DNA of 64,000 bases from Bog-473 sp035534235 (GCA_035534235.1 DATLSH010000033.1:1-64000), one strand, 5' to 3'. Positions 45,034 through 55,261 are shown, numbered from the stretch's first letter. Program-made: numbers and translations. Notes: a model not told the origin generated them from the letters alone.

Positions 45034-45047
45034 GTCGTGGCCACGAC
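45034..45047. promoter_or_regulatory. Perfect 14-base palindrome after the hydratase gene
   Basis: GTCGTGGCCACGAC starts two bases after the hydratase stop codon. It could be an operator for the WS/DGAT gene 210 bases downstream or part of a terminator; no loop is available for a standard hairpin, so a protein-binding site is more likely. Confidence 0.35.
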
Positions 45048-45258
45048 AGTGGCGTCGGGTGGGCGTTGCGAGCACACCCGGCAGCCACGGGAAGAGCAGG
45101 GAGCCCGGGGCCTTTCGCTGCGGCAACTGAACTGCCCTTCGGGTGGGTGGAGCATGGCCAAGGAAAACTCTGTACGTTCGGGAGCAGCGCGCGGCCGCCG
45201 ACGCCGTCGGCGGGCCGTCAACGATGGCCCAAGTGGCCTGGCAAGAGAGGACTCTGAC

Positions 45259-46710
45259 GTGAAGAGGCTTTCAGGAACCGACGCTTTGTTCCTTTCGACC
45301 GAGACGCCGGCGTGGCACCAGCACGTCGGTGGGCTCACCGTTCTCGACCCGTCGGAGTCGGACCGCTTCAGCTTCGACGAAGTGAAGCGGACGACGCTCG
45401 AGCGGTTGGCCTATGTGCCCAAGTTCCGGTGGAAGCTGAAGGAAGTGCCGCTGCACCTTGACCGCGCCGTGTGGGTCGAGGACAAGGCCTTCGACATCGA
45501 CCGACACGTGCGCCGCATCGCGGTGCCGCCGCCGGGCGGCCGCCGCGAGCTCGGCCAGCTCGTCGGGATGCTGATGAGCTACCAACTCGACCGGCGCCGG
45601 CCCCTGTGGGAAATGTGGTTCGTCGACGGCGTCGTCGGCGGCCAGGTAGCGGTGATCTTGAAGTATCACCACTGCCTCATGGACGGCATGTCAGGCGCCG
45701 GGCTGGCCGAACTGCTGGTCGACCTGGAGCCGGACGCAACCGGCCCCGCGCTTGCGCCGTCGGAAGTGGACCAAGCTGGACCGTACGAGCCCTCCGATCT
45801 TGAGCTGGTCGCGCGCGCGTTGATCCCGACGCTGCAGACGCCGCGCAAGCTGGCCCAGTACGCATGGCGTACCGCCCGGCGGGGCGTGACGATCCTGCAG
45901 CAACGCAACCAGAATCCGATGACACTCGGTGTCGCAGGACCCTGCTTCAACCAAGGGTCGGTCGGTCCGCACCGGCACACCTCGTTCAGCTCAGTGGCAT
46001 TGGCTGATGTGCGGGCATTGAAGGACGCACTGGGTGTGAAGGTGAACGACATCGTCCTCGGGCTCGTGTCGGGCGCGCTACGCGAGCACATGCTGCGCCA
46101 CGGCGAAATGCCCGAGGGATCCCTCGCCGCCCAGATTCCAGTATCGACGCGAGTGGCGGACGACACCGACCAGACCAATCGGATAGCCACGATGTCGGCC
46201 ACGCTGGCCACCAACGTCGACGACCCGCTCAAGAGGGTGCAGATGATCCACGAAAGCACCCAGTCGGCCAAGGTACTGACCGATGCCGTCCGCGCCCGCA
46301 AGATCCAGTCGATCGGTGAAGTCGCTCCGCCATTGCTGATCGGATTGGCCTCGCGGGCAGTGTGGGCGTCGAACATCACCGAACGGCTTCCGGTCGTCGC
46401 CAACGTGGTGGTGTCGAACGTGCCGGGTCCGCCGATCCCCATCTACATGTGCGGCGCCAAGATCTCGGGCATTTACGCGTCGAGCGTGCTGCTGGCCTTC
46501 GCCGGCCTCAACGTCACACTGATGAGCTACATCGACCGCGTCGACTTCGGCATCACCTCCGACCCCGACATGGTTGAAGATCCGTGGGACATCGCCGACG
46601 GTATCCCCGACGCTCTCGTCGAGCTGATGCAGGCCGCGGACCTCGGCAAGCCCACACCGGTGCATGACCCGTTCGACGTGACCGACGCGGCCGACGCCCA
46701 GGATCACTGA
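45259..46710 (+). CDS. Wax ester synthase / diacylglycerol O-acyltransferase (WS/DGAT)
   Basis: 483 residues from GTG 45259, with GAGAGG 8 bases upstream; an ATG at 45154 would add an arginine-rich leader unlike the family. The start KRLSGTDALFLSTETPAWHQHVGG is typical of the family, the catalytic HHxxxDG motif is HHCLMDG (137-143), and the C-terminal condensation-like half contains NVVVSNVPGPPIPIY. The enzyme joins acyl-CoA to diacylglycerol or a fatty alcohol to make storage lipid at the membrane surface. It ends facing the Nudix gene across a hairpin. Confidence 0.92.
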   Translation: MKRLSGTDALFLSTETPAWHQHVGGLTVLDPSESDRFSFDEVKRTTLERLAYVPKFRWKLKEVPLHLDRAVWVEDKAFDIDRHVRRIAVPPPGGRRELGQLVGMLMSYQLDRRRPLWEMWFVDGVVGGQVAVILKYHHCLMDGMSGAGLAELLVDLEPDATGPALAPSEVDQAGPYEPSDLELVARALIPTLQTPRKLAQYAWRTARRGVTILQQRNQNPMTLGVAGPCFNQGSVGPHRHTSFSSVALADVRALKDALGVKVNDIVLGLVSGALREHMLRHGEMPEGSLAAQIPVSTRVADDTDQTNRIATMSATLATNVDDPLKRVQMIHESTQSAKVLTDAVRARKIQSIGEVAPPLLIGLASRAVWASNITERLPVVANVVVSNVPGPPIPIYMCGAKISGIYASSVLLAFAGLNVTLMSYIDRVDFGITSDPDMVEDPWDIADGIPDALVELMQAADLGKPTPVHDPFDVTDAADAQDH

Positions 46711-46751
46711 TGCGTACCGGGTTCCGTTGAGGCACTGACGGTTGAGGACTC

Positions 46752-46776
46752 GGAAGGGGCCATCGGAGCCCGTTCC
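46752..46776. terminator. Hairpin between convergent WS/DGAT and Nudix genes
   Basis: GGAAGGGGC (46752-46760) pairs with GCCCGTTCC (46768-46776), with one mismatch and a 7-base loop, between the stops at 46710 and 46786. A bidirectional terminator is likely. Confidence 0.45.
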
Positions 46777-46785
46777 GCTACAGCC

Positions 46786-47544
46786 TCATTTCGGTGCCGG
46801 CACCAATACGATGCTGAGCAGCTCGTGGAGCATGCGGGCGGTGGCGCCCCAGACGATCTCCCCCGCTACCTCGAAGAACCACACGGCGAACGAGTTGTCC
46901 GGGCTGCTCGGGATCTCCCTCCCCGGGATGCTCCAGTACTCCTCGCGGAAGACGTCCGGGTCGGCCAGCTCGCTGAGCTGAACGTCGAAGACCCGCTCCA
47001 CCTCGTCGGGGCTGGGCACCAGGTGGGGCCGGGACGGCACCGTGGCCAGCAGCGGCATGATCAGCGAGCCCGAACCCACCGTCAGCACGGGGTGGATCCA
47101 GCCGACGACGGTCACCCCGGCCGGGTCCAGGGCCACCTCCTCATGGGCCTCCCGCACGGCCGCCGCGGCGGCGTCCTCTCCGGTGTCCATCCTCCCCCCG
47201 GGGAAGCTGACCTCGCCCCGGTGCGAGCGCAGCGAGAAGGAGCGCCGGGTGAGCACCACACGGGCCTCTCCCTGCTCCTCGAAGAGCACCGCCAGTACGC
47301 CGGCATTGACCGCGCGCACGGCCGGTGCCACCGCATCGACCAGGACGGTGGGCCCGAGCACCCGGTCCAGGCCGACGTCCTCGGGCACCGGCCCCGACTG
47401 GCCGCGGGCCGCCAGCGCCGCCAGCACGGTGTCGATGCCGATCCCTCGCCGATCGGCCTCCGGCAACGCGGCCCAGGGCGCCGGTGCCCCGAGCCGCCAC
47501 GTCGTCGGCCGGGGAATCACCTGGGGCGGGGTGGGACGGGTCAC
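46786..47544 (-). CDS. Nudix hydrolase, CoA pyrophosphatase type
   Basis: 252 residues from GTG 47544; longer readings run antisense over the AbrB gene. The CoA-specific segment LTRRSFSLRSHRGEVSFPGG precedes the Nudix box GRMDTGEDAAAAAVREAHEE (magnesium-binding glutamates intact; the final glycine of the box is alanine). The rest matches the NudL/Pcd1 group that cleaves CoA and its derivatives to 4'-phosphopantetheine and ADP. The first 80 residues are an extra N-terminal region common in actinobacterial members. Confidence 0.83.
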   Translation of the reverse strand: MTRPTPPQVIPRPTTWRLGAPAPWAALPEADRRGIGIDTVLAALAARGQSGPVPEDVGLDRVLGPTVLVDAVAPAVRAVNAGVLAVLFEEQGEARVVLTRRSFSLRSHRGEVSFPGGRMDTGEDAAAAAVREAHEEVALDPAGVTVVGWIHPVLTVGSGSLIMPLLATVPSRPHLVPSPDEVERVFDVQLSELADPDVFREEYWSIPGREIPSSPDNSFAVWFFEVAGEIVWGATARMLHELLSIVLVPAPK

Positions 47545-47631
47545 TTGATCACGATAGGGGCGACCGTTCCTTGGCGTCCCGGCCCCGCCCCGACTTGGAA
47601 AGCGAGGGACGCTTTGTACCGTTCCCTCCAT

Positions 47632-47637
47632 TACAAT
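47632..47637 (+). promoter_or_regulatory. -10 box for a leaderless AbrB-type transcript
   Basis: TACAAT ends 6 bases before the ATG at 47644, the position typical of leaderless actinobacterial genes, and there is no ribosome-binding site. The surrounding 40 bases are AT-rich against a GC-rich background. No convincing -35 box is seen. Confidence 0.5.
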
Positions 47638-47643
47638 GCAACC

Positions 47644-47883
47644 ATGCCGGACATATCGACCGCCAGGGTTTCCCAGAGGGGACAGACCAACGTCCCTGCC
47701 CCGCTGCGGCACCGCTGGGGACTCGTCGAGGGCGGAGAGGTGTCGTTCATAGACCTGGGTGACTCCGCGCTCATTCTCCCCGGAGGAGAAGCAACGGCGC
47801 GCGCCGAGATCCTGCGGGTGTACAGGGCGGGAGCATACGAAGAAGGAATCGCGAAGCTGACCGACCCGGACCTTGCCGACTAG
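47644..47883 (+). CDS. AbrB/MazE/SpoVT-type small DNA-binding protein, antitoxin-like
   Basis: 79 residues from ATG 47644. The swapped-hairpin domain is visible: VSQRGQTNVPAPLRHRWGLVEGGEVSFIDLGDSALILP (described in parts: RGQTNVPAPLR, GGEVSFIDLG, ALILPGG). The C-terminal helix (EILRVYRAGAYEEG) would contact the partner. The next gene begins before this one ends (11-base overlap), the usual arrangement of an antitoxin with its partner. It probably represses its own leaderless promoter. Confidence 0.75.
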   Translation: MPDISTARVSQRGQTNVPAPLRHRWGLVEGGEVSFIDLGDSALILPGGEATARAEILRVYRAGAYEEGIAKLTDPDLAD

Positions 47884-48316
47884 CAAGATCCTCCTAGATG
47901 ACCGGATCCTCATCGCGACCCTCGCCGGTGAGCACGTCGCCCTGGACTGGCGCGCTGAGAGCTTCACCACCTCGTACTTCTACTATCGGGCCTGCCGCGC
48001 CTTCGTGCTGGGCGCCGCCGGTCAGTTGTCCGGTCCATTCGAGTTGCTCGACGACGACCGCAAAGCCAGGGCCACGGCCACGTTGCTCACCTTGCCCGAT
48101 AACATCGGCCTTCCCGTGCCGCGTCAGATCGTCCCGGTCATGGCCGGGGTCCACCGCAGGCATCCGCACCTGAACGTGCTCAACACGGAGGCAGCCGCAG
48201 CGGCATTGCTTCTTGACGCCGAAATGCAGCTCAGCCCGCCCACGGCATCGGGCCAGCTCGAGAGCGTGCTGGCGGACGAAGGCATCGCCTGGCGGATCAT
48301 CGAGCTCGCCTTATGA
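47873..48316 (+). CDS. Partner of the AbrB-type protein, putative toxin of unknown type
   Basis: 147 residues from TTG 47873, the only start in this frame. The opening ILLDDRILIATLAGEH has the early aspartate pair of PIN nucleases and a second acidic region lies late in the protein (NTEAAAAALLLDAEMQL), but the segment TTSYFYYRACRAFVLGAAGQLSGPF is not typical PIN sequence. I recall similar proteins always beside AbrB-like genes in actinobacteria and labelled hypothetical. A PIN-like fold is possible; a toxin role rests on gene pairing alone. A strong terminator follows 12 bases after the stop. Confidence 0.6.
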   Translation: MPTSKILLDDRILIATLAGEHVALDWRAESFTTSYFYYRACRAFVLGAAGQLSGPFELLDDDRKARATATLLTLPDNIGLPVPRQIVPVMAGVHRRHPHLNVLNTEAAAAALLLDAEMQLSPPTASGQLESVLADEGIAWRIIELAL

Positions 48317-48328
48317 CCCGGTGAATGC

Positions 48329-48360
48329 GCTGTGGCCGGGTCTGAGGACCCGGCCACAGC
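48329..48360. terminator. Strong bidirectional terminator between the AbrB pair and groEL
   Basis: GCTGTGGCCGGGTC (48329-48342) and GACCCGGCCACAGC (48347-48360) form a perfect 14-bp stem with a TGAG loop, between convergent stops at 48316 and 48392. It is the clearest terminator in the window. Confidence 0.88.
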
Positions 48361-48391
48361 CACAACCAATCGCCGGAGCGACCGGGCGGAG

Positions 48392-50044
<1,653 letters not shown>

Positions 50045-50141
50045 GACTGTGTCGGGCTCCTCTCGAGTCCTTCTGCTACAAGGGGTAGGTGAACCGCCGC
50101 CGCCCGGATGAGCACCCGGGCCGGCGGGGGTGTCAGGGTGG

Positions 50142-50432
50142 CTAGGCCAGCTTGGCCAGGACGTCCCTGCCGGAGAGGATGAGGAGATCCTCGCCCTCCA
50201 CCGTGATCTCCGTGCCTCCGTACTTGGAGTAGACCACGGTGTCGCCCTTCTTGACGTCCATCGGGATCAGCTCTCCGGTGTCCTCTGAACGGCGTCCGGG
50301 ACCTACGGCGAGCACTTCACCCAGCTGGGGCTTCTCTTTCGCTGTGTCGGGGATCACAAGACCGGACGCGGTTGTCTCTTCAGACTCGCCGGGCCGGACG
50401 ACGATCCGGTCATCGAGCGGATGCAACTTCAT
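50142..50432 (-). CDS. groES: Co-chaperonin GroES (10 kDa)
   Basis: 96 residues from ATG 50432, with AAGGAGG nine bases upstream; a GTG further upstream lies inside the regulatory region and is not credible. KLHPLDDRIVVRP, the mobile loop EETTASGLVIPDTAKEKPQ and KKGDTVVYSKYGGTE are diagnostic. It caps the GroEL ring. First gene of the operon, with CIRCE between promoter and start. Confidence 0.97.
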   Translation of the reverse strand: MKLHPLDDRIVVRPGESEETTASGLVIPDTAKEKPQLGEVLAVGPGRRSEDTGELIPMDVKKGDTVVYSKYGGTEITVEGEDLLILSGRDVLAKLA

Positions 50433-50456
50433 CTGAACGGGCCTCCTTGGCACTCG

Positions 50457-50483
50457 TTAGCACTCTCGGGTTGAGAGTGCCAA
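50457..50483 (-). promoter_or_regulatory. CIRCE operator (HrcA-binding site) of groES-groEL
   Basis: TTAGCACTC (50457-50465), nine bases, GAGTGCCAA (50475-50483): the CIRCE consensus TTAGCACTC-N9-GAGTGCTAA with one mismatch. HrcA binds here to repress chaperonin genes until heat shock. It lies between the -10 box and the groES ribosome-binding site. Confidence 0.92.
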
Positions 50484-50511
50484 AGATAGCGGGCCTTTCC
50501 GGCCGGGGCAA
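50483..50511 (-). promoter_or_regulatory. groES-groEL promoter
   Basis: Reading leftward, TTGCCC (50511-50506) and TATCTT (50488-50483) are 17 bases apart, immediately upstream of and touching the CIRCE element, which fits an HrcA-repressed vegetative promoter. Confidence 0.6.
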
Positions 50512-50627
50512 GGGCGGGGCCAGTGCGGGACCCGCACGAGGCGGGAACGAGGCAGGGGCGGTGGATCACCGCCTGTTCTGGCTGCTCACACCGGGTGGGG
50601 CGCCCCCACCGCACCAAGAGGGAATGG

Positions 50628-51331
50628 ATGGTGGCGCTCATGAGGCGACAAGTGAGGTCCGCCGCTGCGTGCGCCGGGGCCATGATCATCGCGTCCGGGC
50701 TGTTGCTGACCGTGGTGGCGGGCGGCGCCGGAGCCTCGACCTCGTCGCAGAAGGCACAGGCCAAGAAGGCCCTGCTGGTCCTGGCGGACATGCCGAAGGG
50801 CTGGACGTCGGCAAAGAGCACGGGCGGCGGGACCAACAACTTCCCGGGGCCCAGCAACTCGCCGGTTGTCTGGGTGTTGCCTCCAGCCTCATCACCTCGA
50901 TTCCACCAGAGGTGAACAGCCCGAACTTCCACAGTCACGATGGCAACTTCGAGGTGGATGACTGCGTGTCAATCTTCGCCTCCACCAAGGTCGCCAAGGC
51001 GCAAATGGCAGCCATGTCCAATGCCAGGACCCCCATGTGTATGGCCACATTGATGAACGGCCCGCATAAGGGACAGATCGAATCGTCGGGAGGGAAAGGG
51101 ACAACAGTGGGGACCATCTCGGTGACCCGCGCCACGTCGCCCCGGGGGACGGCGGCCTTCACGGTCGGCCTTCCGATCACCTCTCAGGGAGTGTCCCTCA
51201 CGGTGAACCTGACCATCGTCTCCTTTATTAAGCGACAGCTGGGCCAGCAGATCACCTTCTACAGCTACGGGCCGACCTTCCCCGCGACCCTGGAGACACA
51301 TCTGACCTCGGTGGGAATCAGCCGGCTCTAA
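50628..51331 (+). pseudogene. Exported protein gene with a single-base frameshift
   Basis: From ATG 50628 (AGAGGG upstream) the product begins MVALMRRQ and has a signal peptide (about 5-35, ending near AGGAGAST), then KKALLVLADMPKGWTSAKS and a GGGTNNFPG stretch. There the frame changes: AQQLAGCLGVASSLITSIPP and the rest (VDDCVSIFASTKVAKAQMAA) continue in another frame to TAA at 51331. One base is missing in the G-run at 50845-50849. Restored, it is an exported protein of about 235 residues. Similar actinobacterial secreted proteins have no known function. Homopolymer position makes sequencing error plausible. Confidence 0.7.
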
Positions 51332-51395
51332 CTTCTGGGCCGACCGGCATCCGGTCAGTACGCTCCTGGCACCAGTCTTCGAAGGGGATCCATTC

Positions 51396-52310
51396 ATGGC
51401 GCCAGAGAGCAGGAAGGGTCCGGCCTCGCCGGGCACGGCGAAGCGGCCCCGCACCTCGCCCCGCAACCGGACCGAGAGTTCCACCTCGGGGTCGGCTGCC
51501 CGCAGGGCTCCCAGGGCGGTACGGCGGCGGGCCCACAGCAACGGCGCGTCCTCCCCGAGCACCGGGGTCGTGGTCACCGGCGGGGGCTCGGGCATCGGCC
51601 GGGCCACGGCATTGCTGCTGGCCGAGACCGGGCGGGCGGTGGCGGTGTGGGACCGCGACGGGTCGGCGGCCCGACGGGTGGCCCGGCGCTGTCGCGACGA
51701 GCACGGCGTGGCGGCCGTGGGGGTCAAGATCGACGTCACCGTGACGGCCTCCCTGAAGGCGGCCGTGCGGCGCTCCCGGGCCGAACTCGGACCCATCGGC
51801 GGCCTGGTCCACGCGGCCGGCATCGGCGGGCCCATGCCGGTGACCCTCATTGACGACGCCAGCTGGGACGAGGTGCTCCAGGTGAACCTGCGCGCCGCCG
51901 CCACCCTGACCAGGGAACTCCACGCGTCGCTGCGCGAGGCCGGCCCCGGTTCGGCCGTCGTCTTCATCTCCTCCATCGAGGCCTACGTGGGCCATGCGTT
52001 CCTCCCGGCCTACTGCGCCTCGAAGGCAGGACTGCTCGGCCTGACCCGTGCAGCCGGCGCCCAGCTGGGCCCCGATGGCATCCGGGTCAACTCGGTGTGC
52101 CCCGGTGCCGTCGACACCCCGCTCCTGGCTCCACTCCTGGAGATCCCCGGGGCGAGGGAGAACCTGGTCACCCGCACCCCGCTGGGGCGCCTGGCTCAGC
52201 CCGAGGACATCGCCACGGTGGTGCGCTTCCTGCTCTCCGACGAGTCGGCCTACGTGACCGGGACCAGCCTGGTGGTCGACGGCGGCATGACCGCAGCGGG
52301 TGGGATCTGA
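51396..52310 (+). CDS. Short-chain dehydrogenase/reductase with basic N-terminal extension
   Basis: 304 residues from ATG 51396, which has AAGGGGA upstream. The SDR core begins only at residue 57: VVVTGGGSGIGRATALL, then VHAAGIGG, the catalytic serine in FISSIEAY and YCASK with tyrosine and lysine, ending DESAYVTGTSLVVDGGMT. The first 56 residues are rich in arginine, serine and proline and have no counterpart in the family; they may be a real disordered tail or a misread start. The stop overlaps the ATG of the GH13 gene by one base. Substrate unknown, perhaps a sugar given its neighbours. Confidence 0.8.
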   Translation: MAPESRKGPASPGTAKRPRTSPRNRTESSTSGSAARRAPRAVRRRAHSNGASSPSTGVVVTGGGSGIGRATALLLAETGRAVAVWDRDGSAARRVARRCRDEHGVAAVGVKIDVTVTASLKAAVRRSRAELGPIGGLVHAAGIGGPMPVTLIDDASWDEVLQVNLRAAATLTRELHASLREAGPGSAVVFISSIEAYVGHAFLPAYCASKAGLLGLTRAAGAQLGPDGIRVNSVCPGAVDTPLLAPLLEIPGARENLVTRTPLGRLAQPEDIATVVRFLLSDESAYVTGTSLVVDGGMTAAGGI

Positions 52311-53905
52311 TGGTCGGGCCCGACCCCGACCGCTGGTGGCACGGCGGCGTCTTCTATCAGATCTACCCCCGCTCCTTCGCCGACTCCGACGGCGACGGGG
52401 TGGGCGACCTGCCGGGCATCATCAGCCGGCTGGACCACCTGGAGCGGTTGGGCGTTGTCGGGATCTGGCTCTCCCCCGTCACCGCCTCCCCCAACCGCGA
52501 CTGGGGATACGACGTGGCCGACTACTGCGACGTCGACCCCGACTACGGGACCCTGGCCGACCTGGACACGCTGGTCGAGGAGGCGGGGCGGCGGGGCATC
52601 CGCGTCCTGCTCGACCTGGTGCCCAACCACACCTCCGATCAGCACCCCTGGTTCGTCGACGCCCTCTCCGGCCGGGGCGCCGCCCACCGGGACTTCTACG
52701 TCTGGGCTGACCCCGCACCGGGGGGTGGGCCGCCGAACAACTGGGCCAGCATCTTCGGGGGCTCGGGCTGGGAGCTCGACCCGGCCAGCGGCCAGTACTT
52801 CCTGCATAACTTCGAGGTGCAGCAGCCCGACCTCAACTGGTGGAGCGAGGAGGTGCGCCGCTCCTTCGATGACATCGTCCGCTTCTGGTGGGACCGCGGC
52901 GTGGCGGGCTTCCGCATCGATGTGTGCAACATGATGATTAAGGACGCCGAGCTGCGGGACAACCCACCGGCCACCGAGGACGACCCGCTTGAGCAGCAGG
53001 TGATGGGCGTGCGGCCGGTCTTCAACAGCGATCGCCCCGAAGCCCACGACATCCTGAAGCGCTGGCGGGCCATTGCGGACGGCTACACACCGGGCCGCCT
53101 GCTCATCGGCGAGACCAACGTCGGGAAGCTGCCCACCCTGACCGAGTTCTACGGCGACGGCCACAACGAGCTCCACGGTGGCTTCAATTTCGCCTTCATC
53201 AACGCCCCCTTCCGGGCGGGTGCCATGCGGTCCGTCGTCGAGACGGTGGAGTCGCTCTTCCCCGCCGGAGCCTGGCCGATCTGGACCGGTTCCAACCACG
53301 ATGTGTCTCGGCTGGCCACGCGCTGGGCCGGCGGTGACCACGCCAAGGTCCGCTGCGCCCTGCTCATCCTCCTGGCTCTGCGGGGCACGCCGTTCCTCTA
53401 CCAGGGGGACGAGATAGGGCTGACCGACGGGCCCATTGAGCGAACCGACGTCCTCGACGCCGTCGGCATCCGCTTCTGGCCCTACTACAAGGGGCGCGAC
53501 CCTGAGCGGACGCCCATGCCCTGGTCGAACACGGCGGGGGGCGGCTTCACCGGCCCCGACGTGCCGACCTGGCTGCCCATGGCCGATCCGGGGGCATGCA
53601 ACGTGGCCGATCAGGAGGCCGACCCCGGGTCCGTGCTCGCCTTCACCCGGCGGGCCATCGCGTGCCGGACCGGGAGCGACGACCTTTCCGTCGGCGCCTA
53701 CCGGTCGCTGCCCTCGCCGGCGGACACATGGGCCTTTCTCAGGGGCGCGCGCACCACGGTCCTCCTCAATATGTCCGACACCCCCCAGGAGCTCGACCCC
53801 CTGAGCGGCACCGTCATCCTCGGCACCGACGGGGCGCTTGAGGGAACGTCGGTGGAGGGGTCCCTCACCCTCCCGCCGTGGAGCGGCGCCGTCGTCGCAT
53901 CGTGA
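52310..53905 (+). CDS. Glycoside hydrolase family 13 protein, alpha-glucosidase-like
   Basis: 531 residues from ATG 52310 (shared base with the SDR stop). FYQIYPRSFADSDGDGVGDL is the GH13 subfamily opening with the calcium-like loop. The four conserved regions follow: DLVPNHTS (I), GFRIDVCNM (II, nucleophile aspartate), LIGETNV (III, acid glutamate) and WTGSNHDVSRLA (IV, with NHD). QDxE-type loop and GTPFLYQGDEIGL complete the oligo-1,6- and alpha-glucosidase pattern. No signal peptide, so it acts on imported or intracellular glucosides. Confidence 0.9.
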   Translation: MVGPDPDRWWHGGVFYQIYPRSFADSDGDGVGDLPGIISRLDHLERLGVVGIWLSPVTASPNRDWGYDVADYCDVDPDYGTLADLDTLVEEAGRRGIRVLLDLVPNHTSDQHPWFVDALSGRGAAHRDFYVWADPAPGGGPPNNWASIFGGSGWELDPASGQYFLHNFEVQQPDLNWWSEEVRRSFDDIVRFWWDRGVAGFRIDVCNMMIKDAELRDNPPATEDDPLEQQVMGVRPVFNSDRPEAHDILKRWRAIADGYTPGRLLIGETNVGKLPTLTEFYGDGHNELHGGFNFAFINAPFRAGAMRSVVETVESLFPAGAWPIWTGSNHDVSRLATRWAGGDHAKVRCALLILLALRGTPFLYQGDEIGLTDGPIERTDVLDAVGIRFWPYYKGRDPERTPMPWSNTAGGGFTGPDVPTWLPMADPGACNVADQEADPGSVLAFTRRAIACRTGSDDLSVGAYRSLPSPADTWAFLRGARTTVLLNMSDTPQELDPLSGTVILGTDGALEGTSVEGSLTLPPWSGAVVAS

Positions 53906-55206
53906 CGCCGAGGCGGTTCGTCCTCTGCACCACGCCGGCCCAGGGGCACACCGCACCGTTGCTCGCCCTGGCCCGCCGCCTGGTAGCCGATGGGCACGAC
54001 GTGGTGTTCTTCACCACCGCCCACTACCGCGACAAGGTGGCCGCCACCGGCGCCCGCTTCGTGCCGTTCGGGTCCGGGTACGACGCCCATGACCTGATGG
54101 TGGCCAATCCGGAGCGCGAGGCGTCCTCCAAGCGGGGCATCCGTGGCGTGAAGGACGACCTGCGCCGGATCTTCGTCGGCCCCCTGCCCGGCCAGTTCGC
54201 CGACCTGCGCCGGATTCTGGACGGCTTCCCCGCCGATGCCGTCGTGGTCGACACCATGTTCCTGGGCGCGCTGCCCCTCGCCCTCGGACCCCGTGCCGCC
54301 CGGCCCGGCCTGGCCTGCGTCGGGGTGATGCCCTTGGCCAGCGGGAGCCGCGACACGGCACCGTTCGGGGCGGCCCTGCAACCGGGACGCGACCCGGCGC
54401 GCCGGGTGCGCAACGTGGTCATGAATTGGGCCACCGAGCACCTGCTCCTGCGGGACATCCAACGCCTGGCCCAGCGGTGCCTGGCCGAGACCGGAGCGCC
54501 CCCGTTCGTGGGCTACCTCATCGACCTCACCCCCAAGGTGGTCGACGTCTACCTGCAGGCCTGCGTGGCGGGCTTCGAGTACCCGCGCTCAGACCTGGCC
54601 GCAACCGTCCGCTTCGTGGGACCGATCCTCGCCCCGCCCCCGGCGGTATTCGAGCGCCCGCCCTGGTGGGACGAGCTGGTCTCGGGTCGCCCGGTTGTCC
54701 ACGTCACCCAGGGGACGCTCGACAACGCCGATCTGGACCGTCTCCTGCGACCCACCATTGAGGCTCTGGCCGGCGACGACGTGCTGGTCGTGGCCACGAC
54801 CGGGGGACCCGACCCCGAGCCGCTGCGCGGCGGCCTTCCCGGCAACGTCCGGCTGGAACGCTTCATCCCCCACGACGTACTCCTGCCCCACGTCGACGCC
54901 ATGGTCACCAACGGCGGCTACGGAGGGGTGCAGCAGGCTCTGGCCCACGGCGTCCCGCTGGTGGTGGCCGGCGACAGCGAGGACAAGCCCGAGGTGGCGG
55001 CCCGCGTGCACTGGTCAGGTACCGGCATCGACCTGCACACCGGCAAGCCGTCACCGGCCCGGATCGCCCGGGCAGCCCGGCGCGTCCTGGCCCGTCCCGG
55101 CTACCGGCAGCGGGCCCGGGAACTGCAGGCGGAGATCGCGGCCAGTGACCCGCTAGGCGCCATCGTCGACGCGCTCATGGAGGTCTGCGACCTTCAGCCC
55201 CGGTAG
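53902..55206 (+). CDS. Glycosyltransferase of the MGT/UGT (GT1) family
   Basis: 434 residues from GTG 53902, which makes a GTGA overlap with the GH13 stop. The acceptor domain opens FVLCTTPAQGHTAPLLALARRL. The donor domain carries VVHVTQGTLDNADLDRLL, RFIPHDVLLPHVDAMVTNGGYGG and GVPLVVAGDSEDKPEVAARV, the nucleotide-sugar site of GT1 enzymes that decorate small lipophilic molecules such as macrolides, sterols or flavonoids. Translational coupling to the glucosidase suggests that the two enzymes add and remove, or process, the same sugar conjugate; inference. Confidence 0.85.
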   Translation: MTPRRFVLCTTPAQGHTAPLLALARRLVADGHDVVFFTTAHYRDKVAATGARFVPFGSGYDAHDLMVANPEREASSKRGIRGVKDDLRRIFVGPLPGQFADLRRILDGFPADAVVVDTMFLGALPLALGPRAARPGLACVGVMPLASGSRDTAPFGAALQPGRDPARRVRNVVMNWATEHLLLRDIQRLAQRCLAETGAPPFVGYLIDLTPKVVDVYLQACVAGFEYPRSDLAATVRFVGPILAPPPAVFERPPWWDELVSGRPVVHVTQGTLDNADLDRLLRPTIEALAGDDVLVVATTGGPDPEPLRGGLPGNVRLERFIPHDVLLPHVDAMVTNGGYGGVQQALAHGVPLVVAGDSEDKPEVAARVHWSGTGIDLHTGKPSPARIARAARRVLARPGYRQRARELQAEIAASDPLGAIVDALMEVCDLQPR

Positions 55207-55261
55207 GGGTCGGCGGCCCGCCGTCCCTTGACTCCGCGCTCCCCCGGCTTAACCTGCATGG

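Noticed and set aside
45154..45258. An earlier ATG start for the WS/DGAT gene
   Set aside because: It would add an arginine-rich leader not found in the family, whereas the GTG at 45259 has a good ribosome-binding site and the typical N-terminus.
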